DNA of 64,000 nucleotides from Holothuria scabra (Eukaryota; Echinodermata; Holothuroidea; Aspidochirotida; Holothuriidae). Where the stretch lies: assembly GCA_037179385.1 (NCBI GenBank), contig CM074187.1, positions 11,347,450-11,411,449 of the forward strand, in the 5' to 3' direction. A model generated the notes under the pieces. It searched no databases. It saw nothing but the letters and a program-made list of their open reading frames with translations, and had not been told where the DNA came from. Positions 1-10,090 of the stretch are shown here, piece by piece. The position numbers and the translations under genes are program-made. The number at the start of each line of letters is the position of its first letter. Position 1 is the stretch's first letter.

Positions 1-2458
1 GTTAAACAGGAGTTTACATTACAGTGGCGTACAAAGCAGTATTAGATTGGGGGGGTGTGCTGAGCAATTTTTGGACTATGTACCATACCCCTTGACCAAA
101 GGTACATGTTTGATACTTAATATCTCGTTTTTTCTACCATGAAGAGCTTTTTAAATAAAAAAAATTAATTCCATAAATCTTTTTACAAATGAAATATGCG
201 CACTGAAAAGGTGGTAATCCTCGCTTGCCAGCTATGCTACACCAGACAACGAATACAGCCTATGCCCTTTGCAAAGGAACATAGATTGATAAAATTTGGA
301 CATTTCAACAACTGAAGAATCCATCTACACAGAACACTCAACTGACAGAATTGCAAGGTAGCTGATGATAGGTGTTTATGAGAGCATTTGAGTGCGGTAG
401 GCAAATGATTCCCTGCCTGAAATATGAAGCCTTGTCCGTAAGATTATCTAAGCGCAGCGTCACCTTCACTTGGCGCGGAGCGTACAGGAAATTTTGCAAA
501 ATTGCGACCCCTCAGACACCCGGAAATGACTTTTCTCTTGCTTTTAAGTAGAAGCTAAGCAGCAGGGGGTAAATAGACTTTTCAGAGAAGAGGCGCAAGC
601 ACCGAAATTTTACGACTTTTTTTTTAATTGTGAGTACCACTATAATAGAGACGTAATTTGCGACACACTAAGCCCGCCGAAATTTTTGTCCTTTTAAACA
701 GATATTTCGTTTCGTTTCTTTGATTTGTTTTTTTTTCTCTTTTTCCATATGAAATACAAGATAGAGCAGAAAATATTGTACTTGCAAATCTGAGAATGGT
801 TGCACGACGACTGAACATCGTTGTTGCCACAAGGTGTTATCTAAGGCCTAAAAGCTGAGGCTCTCCGAAAACGTTTATAAGTTTCCGAAATTTTTTGTCT
901 TTTTAGACGAAATATTTTAGAAAAAGAGCTTAAATTGGAGACAATTTGGAATTTTATGAAAGACAATTTATAAAAATAGCACTGCAGTTGCCTGTGTCAC
1001 TTGGTGATCTGGTGTCACACAGCAAATTCGATCTTGCCATTTCTAGTAGAGTTCGGAAAAGATTACCAAACTGAGTAATGAGGGAACACTACTGTTTTGC
1101 ACTTTGCGACGCGCGAAGCTCGGCGAAAATTTGGCTCTTGTGAAAATATGGAAAATCACATTCCGAATTTTTCATTTTTCACTTTTCAGAGCCAAGGGAT
1201 CGCCTCCAGCCCCCTTGTCGCTACGTCACTGCTCATCTTCAGCTTCCATTTGGAATAAGATTTTCACTTCAATAAAAATGAACATAGGCCTAATATTTGC
1301 AAAATTATCAGGAAATTGCAGTACAATTCCACTACCACTGGACGAATACAAAGTTATGGCTAATCTGCGTATTCTACAAGTTTATAAAAATTTTACAGTG
1401 ACTGTCATAATTAATGATGCTGTTCATATTGATAGTTCAAATCTCGATTTAATTTCTTGAGGCTGCAGGAACATGGACAGCATACTCAGATGAGCTAGTT
1501 GCAAGGTGTACGATACACACGCTGTGGAAGTCGGCCTGTCACACCGCCTGATGTGTGTACGTGCGAGGAACGAGCTGTGGCAATATTCTTGGATAGGAAT
1601 AATATGTCGTGCGTTAGATAATAACTAACGGGTGAGGATTGTAGGATTGCGTGGATGGGGAAAACGGGAAGTGCATTAAAGAGGAGACGAAGGTTTTGAT
1701 CATCATTTTTATCGATTCATTCAGATTTGGGGGAATGAGTAAGGGGTTTTATGACCCAGGTAGCGAGGGAGGGGCGGATCACATAACCCCCCCCCCCCCG
1801 CCTCCTACGCACTTGCTACACATTTGTAAGACAAAAGACAAAAACATCACCACGGGAAAAATCAACTTTTATGACTTTGATGAATAAATGTCCAAACGTT
1901 CGTATACATGTTTATGTAATGTAAGTAAGTTCTTAAAGCTTTGTAGGGACTATATTATATGCATAAATTGCAAGAATTGAAATAAACTTGCCGTACAATG
2001 AAAACTGTACCCTTCTTAATATGATTATTTTTTACTGGATCAAATATAAATACATATGAAAAGAAGCATATACGTAACATAGGCTCTTATAATGCAGTGT
2101 TATACACAGACTTTCGTTTGCACAGCTACCGTGATTGCCACATTTCAGGGAATCACGCGATGACTAAAATTAGAATAAGTATCCTGACCTTCAATGCATG
2201 ATGTCACAGACCAAACAGTAAACACCCTGCCATCAAATGCAGGTAGCTTGGATTCGTCAAAGGACAAAAGCAGTCGCCTCAAACTTGTTTTGAGACAACA
2301 ATTTACCTTTTATTTCTCTTGAAAGTGTCTGCTATAATATTTTAGGAATAAAGTATTGCATATTTTAGGTAAAGTAAGCAGTAACTTTTTCACATTTGAG
2401 GAAGAAAGATATTGTCACATGACTCTCAAGAGCCAATCATTACACAGTACAGTGGCTA
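1..2458. other. Non-coding stretch, no gene recognised
   Basis: No open frame here resembles a known protein; the longest (about 118 codons near 1104) is AT-rich and featureless. A run of 14 C residues lies near 1786-1799. A CAGTGGCGTA string at 22-31 and its inverted relative near 1219-1230 (GCTACGTCACTG) resemble the ends of an old hAT-type element, but I found no target duplication, so I do not annotate an element. Confidence 0.5.
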
Positions 2459-2494
2459 CTTTATTTATTTATTTACTTACTTACTTACTTATTA
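2459..2494 (+). repeat. (TTTA)n/(CTTA)n microsatellite, left flank of LINE
   Basis: About four TTTA units followed by about four CTTA units. A matching TTTA tract follows the poly(A) tail of the adjacent LINE, so the two may be halves of one insertion target or a target-site duplication. Confidence 0.85.
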
Positions 2495-2501
2495 TAGTTT
2501 G

Positions 2502-3011
2502 CAGACTCCTGAAAATTTAGATAAATTAAATGATGCTCGGAGTAAACTTGATCATTTGTAAAATTTCAAACTACAGGGAATAATTGTTCGTTCCAGGGCT
2601 CGATGGGTCGAAAACGGAGAGAAAAGTACTAAATATTTCCTTTATTTAGAGAATCGTCGTAAATCTTTAAGTGTTATCCGGAAGCTTACGAATTCCTCTG
2701 GTCAAGGGGTTTTTAATGATAAGGATATTCTAGATGAGTTAAGTAATTTTTATAAGAAGCTCTATCATGGTGTCGGTTGTTCTCCTTCCCTCATTTTTGA
2801 TAATCTTCAGTGTCTGAATTACCTCACGGAGGACAACGCCAACATTTGTGAAGGTCAGTTAACTATTGAAGAGTGCAGATCGTCCCTATTTTCTTTCAAT
2901 GACAACAAAAGTCCTGGAAGCGATGGCTTAACGGCCGAGTTCTACAAATTCTTTTGGCCGGATATTTCCACTTTAGTAGTAAATTCTCTGAACTGCCTTT
3001 ACCTCGGGTAA
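2502..3011 (+). pseudogene. LINE ORF2 fragment: region upstream of the RT palm
   Basis: An open frame apart from one stop (TAA 2559-2561). It carries the RARWVENGEKSTKYFLYLE motif and NKSPGSDGLTAEFYKFFW, the conserved start of LINE reverse transcriptase domains. It ends at TAA 3009-3011. The protein continues in the next frame from about 2998, so roughly one base was gained or two lost here. Confidence 0.85.
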
Positions 3012-4111
3012 CTTATCCCCCGAGCAGGCTCGTAGTATTATCACTCTGTTACCAAAGCCGGACAAAGACCTCACTTTAGTTAAAAATTTTCGTCCAATAA
3101 GTCTTTTAAATGAAGACTATAAAATTTGTTCAAAAGCATTAGCCTCACGAATTAAGCATGTTGTAAGTAATTTAATTAATCCAAACCAGACAGGTTTTAT
3201 AAAAGGGAGATTTATTGGCGAGAATATTCGCTGTATTTTAGATGTAATCGATCACTGTGATGCAAAGTCTATTCCCGGCCTGATGGTGTTTGTTGACTTT
3301 GAAAAGGCATTCGATAAATTAGAGTGGGATTTTGTATTTAGAACTCTTCGCTTTTTCAATTTCAATAATGATTTCATACGTTGGGTATGTACATTATACA
3401 TTAAGTCATCTGCATGTGTTTGCAATAATGGTTTTTCATCTCATTATTTTCCAATTTCTAGAGGCGTAAGACAAGGTTGTCTCTTAAGTCCTTATATTTT
3501 TATTCTGTGTGCTGAAATTTTCGCCCTTAAAATTAGATGTAGTAACAACATAAGAGGTATAAGACTGAATAATCATGAATTGCGTTTGGTTCAGTACGCT
3601 GATGATACAACTCTTTTCCTAGAAGGTGGTGAAAATAATTTGATTGAAATTTGTAACATTTTTCAGCTTCTTGAGCGTAGCTCTGGCTTAAATGTTAATT
3701 ATGATAAAACTAGTGTGTTTCCTCTTGGGCCATTAAAGGATAGTAAACCTCGTTTCATGGATAACTATTTATTCAACTGGACTACTGGTCCAATCACCGT
3801 TTTGGGAATAGCCATCAAGAGGGAGGATGATAACTTATTTCGTCTCAATTTTATTCCAAAACTTTCACGCCTTAAATCCATCCTTAACTTGTGGTCACAG
3901 CGAGACCTCACTCCACTTGGCAGAATTACTTTGGTTAAAACGTTTGCTTTATCTCAGCTAGTTTACCTCTTTCAGGTTTTACCAAGTCCACCTTCTCATT
4001 TTGTAAAAACATTAGAGTCGATTTTGTATAAGTTTATTTGGTCCTGGAAGCCGGACAAAGTTCGTCGAAGCACAATGATAAATCCTACAAAGGAGGGGGG
4101 GGGGGGGGGAT
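2998..4111 (+). pseudogene. LINE ORF2 fragment: reverse transcriptase catalytic core
   Basis: Continues the ORF in a new frame. In order: LLPKPDKDL, NFRPISLLN, QTGFIKGR, then the catalytic VDFEKAFD with the first metal-binding Asp, RGVRQGC, the YADD catalytic pair near 3598-3609, and a thumb segment. The frame runs into a G homopolymer (about 4094-4109) and is cut by the inverted-repeat element at 4112. The last codons before its stop at 4129-4131 come from that inserted element. Confidence 0.9.
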
Positions 4112-4400
4112 TCCCCTTTCTGGCGTACTGACGAATCGCAAAATCAAGAACTTCATGAATCTGTGGATCTTGTGTTTCACATAGTGACGAATGTTGTCTT
4201 ATTTGGAGAATTTTCACCATATTCATCGCTTTTATGTTTGGAATTGTAGAAAATAATATATTTTACAAAGTCGTTGCAATTTTTAAGGCTGAGGTGAACA
4301 GATTACGGCATAAATTGCATTCGTCACTACGCCAAAATTGCCAAATTTGAACATTCGTCACTATGCCAATTTGCGATTCGTCAGTACGCCAGAAAGGGGA
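4112..4400. mobile_element. 289-bp inverted-repeat element (MITE) nested in the LINE
   Basis: The outer 31 bases match exactly as inverted repeats: 4112-4142 begins TCCCCTTTCTGGCGTACTG and 4370-4400 is its exact reverse complement. A second inner inverted pair (CATAGTGACGAATGTT near 4180 and its complement near 4350) makes the element largely self-complementary. There is no coding capacity. It separates LINE pieces that are otherwise collinear. The left flank is a G homopolymer and I could not define a target duplication, so the superfamily is open. Confidence 0.85.
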
Positions 4401-4899
4401 CGAAGTGTCACTCATATAACGTATAAGTAGTTTTATTCGAGGTTTAAAGTGTACACGGGTTAAACGTTACGTTAATGAAAGCGATGCCCATTGGGCAAAG
4501 TTTTTTGATTATTACTTAAAACATTTTGGTGGTTCCTTTCTGTTTAGGTGCAATTATAAGAGCTCTGATGTAAAAACTGGTAATAATTTTATCGACGATA
4601 TTTGTCATGCCTGGGCTTTGTGTAACTATAAGGTTCCATTATCAGATTTTAAAAGGCAAATCTTATGGAATAACTCCGATATAAAGATAAATGGTTCCGT
4701 GGTATTATACAAACAATGGTATTATAATGGAATTATTTTTGTCAAGGACCTTCTCGATGAAAACGAAAATTTTTTAACTTTTCAGCACTTTCTAAACAAG
4801 TTTAACCTACAATGTTCGTTCTTGTTATATTATAGTATTATGCATGCTATTCCATCCGAGTGGAAACGAAACTTCAATGTTGTTTCGCAAACGCCATAG
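4401..4899 (+). pseudogene. LINE ORF2 fragment downstream of the nested insertion
   Basis: LINE coding resumes after the inserted element with RGLKCTRVKRYVNESDAHW, the tryptophan- and lysine-rich region between RT and zinc knuckle in L1-like LINEs. The frame is open from about 4435 to the stop at 4897-4899. The protein then continues in another frame from about 4844, marking a second frameshift. Confidence 0.8.
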
Positions 4900-5539
4900 G
4901 ATGAGGACATTCGATGGAATACAAGGTATGCCTTTGCTCTCTAGGTATATTTACAGTATTTTAATTAAACGTATTTCACTGCCTCCGAGGGCAATCGTAA
5001 AGTGGCAAACTGATTTTGATTTCGAGGATGAGCAATGGCAAAAAATTCACCTGATACCTTTCAAGTCTGTTGAAGAGAGTAAATTACAATATTTCCAGTT
5101 TCGTTTTATTCATAGGATACTGGGCACAAACTATTATTTATACAAAATCAACATGATGGAAAATCCAAAATGTACTTTTTGTGGGGAAAGGGATGAAACT
5201 ATCAGACATCTGTTCTGGGATTGCAAATATACCTCCGATTTTATTTTAGATGTCGACCAAGCTGTATTAGGAAGGCAATTTTGTTTCTCTAGGGCTGATT
5301 TCTTTTTTGGCTATAAATTAATTCTTAAGCATCCTTATTACTTCCTCATTTTGCATGCTAAGTACTTTATTTTCCAACAAAAACTCCTTGAAAGGATTCC
5401 ATCTGTGAACGACTTCATGTATAAATTTAAGTTTTCTTTGCAAGTGCAAAATCATTTACATAAAATTAAGTCTCGGCAACCAATTTCTTTCGACTCTTTG
5501 AAAAATGCTTTCAGCACCAACAATTTTCTTTTTGAGTAA
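4844..5539 (+). pseudogene. LINE ORF2 C-terminus with zinc-knuckle (zf-RVT-like) motif
   Basis: The open frame holds KCTFCGERDETIRHLFWDC, a C-x2-C-x7-H-x4-C arrangement typical of the C-terminal zinc-binding region of L1/Tx1 reverse transcriptases. The preceding KLQYFQFRFIHRILGTNYYL is also characteristic. The ORF ends at TAA 5537-5539 and is followed by the element's 3' UTR. Confidence 0.85.
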
Positions 5540-6029
5540 GACTTCATCTTTGCTACTGCTGCTGGAGGGTAGGTTTAATTTAAATGTTCCCAAATACCAG
5601 TTATATTGCGGTGTACTCGTCAGGGCGGCCGTAGTATACAGCCACTCAGATCGGTATTCTGCTTTATGGACTGCCTTCGATACCCTTATGGGTAGTTATA
5701 TTAGTTTGCCCACTCTTTGATATGCACTTATCTGTTTTATAATGGGAAGAAATGGCTGTTGTTTATGTTATTTTCCTTTCTTGAAATGTTTTTGTAATAG
5801 CCTACATTCACTGACGTCTTTAAACTTCCATGTATGTATATATATAGATATATTTGTATCAACATTAAAGTTGTTGAATTGTAACCGTTTTTGAAGTCTG
5901 ACAGTATTGCAGTAGTGGTGTTTCATATATTAAACTCTGTACATATGTAAATTGTTTGTAACTGAAGAAAACGATGTGATTGTACAAAATTAATTGTAGC
6001 TCAATAAATGATGGCAAAAAAAAAAAAAA

Positions 6030-6078
6030 ATTATTTATTTATTTATTTGTTTTTTTTTATTTATTTATTTATTTATTT
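6030..6078 (+). repeat. (TTTA)n microsatellite, right flank of LINE
   Basis: TTTA units broken by a short T run, immediately after the LINE A-tail. It pairs with the TTTA/CTTA tract at 2459-2494. Confidence 0.85.
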
Positions 6079-6790
6079 GGGGGCTGTTCTTAAATTCGAC
6101 TTTCTGCATCTACGTGCTTCAGTATGAATGCGTAAGGTCTATCCAGAGGGCTGTCTGTCTGTTTATACGGGGGCTACGAAGGGTCTTGATTTCTTGGCTC
6201 TGTGTACCGCCTGATAACTACCTGTTCAAATACTGGTTTCGCCCTCACAACTTACTAATTTACTAATTTGGTATATTACTTTAAAGATAGTGTGACATGT
6301 CTGCACAATGACCTGACTATACACTTCGCAGTTACGGAATGAACTTTTCTAAGAAAAAAATCCGTCACAATTATTTCAATAACTAACGGTTTTTCAAATT
6401 TCAAATGTTTCTAAAGCAACTTGTTGCTTATGCAAAAATGATGATGTGGAGTGTTGCACAGTGTTAACATGTCTTTTGCTAACCCTATATTAGTTACTAT
6501 CTCTTAATTACTCATTAGATAGTTTATGGTTTGGTATTTGATTATGATGGTTTTCAAAGAATCCAATTTAAACTTCCAAAATAAAGCCCCCAGGACGAAC
6601 TTGTATTACAACTGCCTGCCTCAAAATGAATAAAAACGACTTGACGGATAACATTAGCCATGTATGGCATATTCTTCGGTCTTCGGTCAAAAACTCCAAA
6701 AGGCAAAGAGAGGCATCAAAGAGCGTACAGTAACATTTAAAGGAAGCCAACAAGGGCGGCACAAACAAAACAAAAAAGTGCAACTGGAGC

Positions 6791-7101
6791 TTAAAGGGCC
6801 AAACCTCTCACCCCAAACTACAATTTTGGTACCCGGGTACCTAAATTCTCAATTGGCTCAGCTCTTCAAGTTGGATTGGCAGCTAATTCAAACAATGCAG
6901 AGTGCCAAAGCTTATATTACACAGCATGAACGGTACTGAGAGTGTTTTGATTATATAAATTGAGTTTTTCTATACTCACCCTGAAGCAATTAACTGAGAT
7001 TGTGTCTGGATGAAGATGAATTTCAGACAATTGTGGGATGGGCTTCAGTAAGAAGGTTAGGAGAATTGTTACTGTTTGGGGTGAGAGAACTGAGCCTTTA
7101 A
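6791..7101. repeat. Imperfect inverted repeat, possible 311-bp MITE
   Basis: The left arm TTAAAGGGCCAAACCTCTCA (from 6791) continuing CCCCAAAC is mirrored by GTTTGGGGTGAGAGAACTGA followed by GCCTTTAA at 7074-7101. The arms match over about 28 bases with a few differences. A weak + frame at 6664-6939 crosses the left arm and is probably chance. Superfamily unknown. Confidence 0.45.
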
Positions 7102-7479
7102 TTGATATACAGAGACAAAATCACAAAGCAACCAGTGAAAGTAAAATCAAACAACATATGAGCCCTAAAGAGCTGGCTGGGTGAGGACCCATGTGTTTGT
7201 TGATGGGTCTCTTATCCAAAGGAGGACCCAGTGAGAGGTAGCAGTACGAAAGGACGAAATAGACGGACGATTTTATTTTGATTTCATAGGGGATAGTATT
7301 CTAAAGGCAAGCACTTCTGAAGAAGCACTCTTATTTGAACGCCTCGGAATGCAGGGCCTGTATATGATTATAACAGTTTGCATGCATGACAGAAGGGGAA
7401 ATAATAGGAGGGAATAGAATGTTCACAAGGATGTTCCTAATTTTGTAAAACATACAAAGATCAGCTAAGGCCCTACGGT

Positions 7480-7755
7480 CATGGGCGTCCGCAGGTAAGG
7501 GCAAGGGGGCACTCCCCCCTGAAAAATCAAACATTTGAAAAAACGTATAAAAATCAAAGCAAAAACCCGAACAAAACGTGTTTTCCGAGTTTCTATGCCA
7601 AAAATAGGCTTTAGAAATGCCATTTCCGGCGATCTGGGAGGCACTTTGAGCTGAAATTTTCGCATGTTTCATGTCAATCCATGGTGACTCGGAGGTTTTT
7701 CCCCCGTCTAGAAATTTTGCCCCCCCCCCCTGACTTTTTTCTGCGGACGCCCATG
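7480..7755. mobile_element. hAT-type non-autonomous element, family A copy 1 (276 bp)
   Basis: Ends are 15-base perfect inverted repeats (CATGGGCGTCCGCAG and its complement CTGCGGACGCCCATG). Exact 8-bp target duplications CCTACGGT flank it at 7472-7479 and 7756-7763. An 8-bp duplication is the hallmark of hAT transposition. It encodes nothing. A second copy of the same family lies at 50530-50808 with a different duplication. Confidence 0.93.
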
Positions 7756-7763
7756 CCTACGGT

Positions 7764-10090
7764 GCTGCAAAAATTGCCACTCTTTTAGAGTCTGGGAGAT
7801 TTTGTGGAAAGATCGTGGCGGCACTGGAACTATAATCATAATAATTAAGCACAAACGGTGCTGCGTGTCTTTGAACTGCGTCAATTTTATCTATACCGTA
7901 GTTTATCTATAGTTTAGTGTGAGGATTCCAACACGTGGAGGCGCAATAAAGATGAGGACGGATGATAGTAAAGTAAGCAATAGTTTTGATTTCCTAGAAG
8001 GTTGCGGCGAAACAAATTCAAAAACTTAGAGGCCCCATTTGTATCTCTTCAATCAGTGTGCTTATTGAAATTCAGTTTTTTTTTTTGTCTGGAATGACAC
8101 AATGATATCTGTCTGATGTGACAGTCTTCCAGATCACAAAATTCAGAGAGTTTCACAGAGATAATATAATTTTGAACAAGTACAAGCAAATCATGGGACC
8201 CAGGAGTCTCATTACATCAAATGATTTGCATATTGATCTCATATTTATTAATAAATACCGGTAGCCTAAGTGCAAATCAGAAATTGTCCTGTAGAATGGT
8301 CAGTATTTGATGGATTTTGCTGGAATTGCAGCTATTCCCTTGGTTATTGATGTTTTTTAAGGTCCGCGCTATCTTAAAGGGGGTTAGTGGAGTCTGGCCT
8401 TGGAATGCTGCCCCCCTGTCGGGGAAATCGCGCCACCATTGATCTCCACAAACAATGATTTTGAATTTGATTGTTCTGACACCAAGTTTTGTATTGCTTA
8501 GGCCCGGAAAGACATGTGAAATGAAACGCACTGCACCATAATCCCTCATGGTGTCCATCGCCCTATAGTGAGTCCAACGCCCCAAAGGAGAAAGTAGGTG
8601 TTGATCTGATTACGATCCGCCATGAGTTTTACTTAAAATCTCCTTCATGTTTGATTGAAAAAATGTCAACCTGGGGACATGAATGATTTGTAGCGGTGGA
8701 TTACCAAACCAAAAGTACTGTATGTGTTCCGTGACGTCACATCCACGCATATCTGTAATGGATACGAGTTGACTAGTACCGGTAGTATTTGTCAAATTGA
8801 CATCATGAAATAATAAGTTGACATTTCATTTATATGGTCGAAGTTATCATACAGACCCTATTTTTATACAGGGTGGTTTTTTCTTTTTTTGTTCTTTCCG
8901 ACAAAAAATCGGATCGGAATCCTGTCCGATATCCCCACTTGCACTGTTCAATTGTAACTTTTTATTTCGTATTAAAAAATATTGCATCATCATTCTGACG
9001 TCACATGGTCATATGATTCTCAAAACCTCGTGACTCCTTACTTTGTTCAACGTGTTTGGGGTTAACCTTTGTTACAAAACAAGAGAATAATATACCTCCA
9101 AAATATTGAACGTTTCATAGCGAAATTATGATAGACATGAAATATTTTTATTTATTAGATTTTAAAGCTTTGAATATTTTTTAAAATTATTTAAAAATTT
9201 ACAAAGTAGAGAAGATCACACTAATGGAGCAAAAAGGCCATATTATTGTTTAATTTGGAGTACTAAGACATCTGCATTTTTGTAGAGGGGTTTATTTATT
9301 ACTTCCGCAACTCGCTAAGTCATATACATTCAGTACACATATAATGATACCATCACTTATATCTACACACGTCCACAAAGACTAAGTGCAGAGAGCAGCC
9401 AATTTCGAGCAAGTTGCACAACTTAACGTCAGGCTACACCGGTTACAGAGTAAGGAAGGTAATAATTTACATTAAATAGTGTTTTGGATTTGAGATATAG
9501 TCTGATAGTCAAAGAGAAAGAAATCAAGTTAATATTGAGCAGCCTGTTGCAGCAAACAGTTTGTTATTTCGTAAGTTTTACCTATCATTAACGTGGGGTC
9601 AACCACCGTGTTACTGGCCCAATATTATAAGAACTTGAAGGGCTAGCCTAGGCTAGGCCTATAATATAACTTGGTGTTAGTGTTCCCAGTTAAAAGTTAT
9701 CTTACAATTAGGCCTGACCACAGTTTTACACTTAAAGTTTTACACTTCTATCAAGAAACATATATATATCGTAGGCCGGGTACAGAAACCCATATTGGGA
9801 CTAGCTAAGGTCTAGCCTAAGTTAGGCTAGTAGCCAACCTAGGCCTAAATAAGGTTAGCCAAGAATAGCCTACATCATGGGCCAGGCTTCTGTAAATTGT
9901 ACTGCCTAGTTTTGTTGGTTTTTAGCCGTAGGTATTGTAATTGATTATAATTAACGTTAGACCTACAGGAAGTTGAAATTAGCCAGGGTAGCTAGCCCAG
10001 GTTAGTTTAATGTAGCAAGAAGACCTATCCAACGCTAAGATGGGCTTGCTATCCTTGCATGGCCTCACCCTAGGTTAGGCAAAGTAGCCG
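7764..10090. other. Non-coding, no gene recognised; relic transposon end
   Basis: No convincing coding region. Around 8395-8436 the string GCCCCCCTGTCGGGGAAATC then GCGCCACC resembles the right end of the 2.3-kb hAT-type element at 27099-29415, so a fragment of that family probably lies here. From about 9640 to 10080 there are many short TAGGCCTAG-like words. Confidence 0.5.

Larger units (their letters stand above)
2495..6029 (+). mobile_element. 5'-truncated Tx1/L1-like non-LTR retrotransposon (LINE), decayed
   Basis: This is a LINE remnant made of reverse transcriptase pieces in shifting frames, a zinc-knuckle C-terminus, a roughly 470-base 3' UTR with AATAAA near 6004, and an A-tail at about 6015-6029. 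Seen directly: the palm motif with FEKAFD, RGVRQGCLLSPYIF and YADDTTLF, and a terminal CxxC-x7-H-x4-C motif, which together are typical of L1/Tx1-group RTs. The upstream endonuclease is absent, so the copy is 5'-truncated. It is dead: a stop at 2559-2561, a frameshift near 2990-3000, an inserted 289-bp element at 4112-4400, and another frameshift near 4880-4900. Placement in the Tx1 group rather than another L1-like clade is inference. Confidence 0.9.

Noticed and set aside
22..1230. CAGTGGCGTA and GCTACGTCACTG as ends of one transposon
   Set aside because: Only about ten bases match and the flanks show no target duplication.
6664..6939. Plus-strand frame of 91 codons with a plausible-looking C-terminus
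   Set aside because: No recognised domain, crosses an inverted-repeat arm, and no splice or promoter support.
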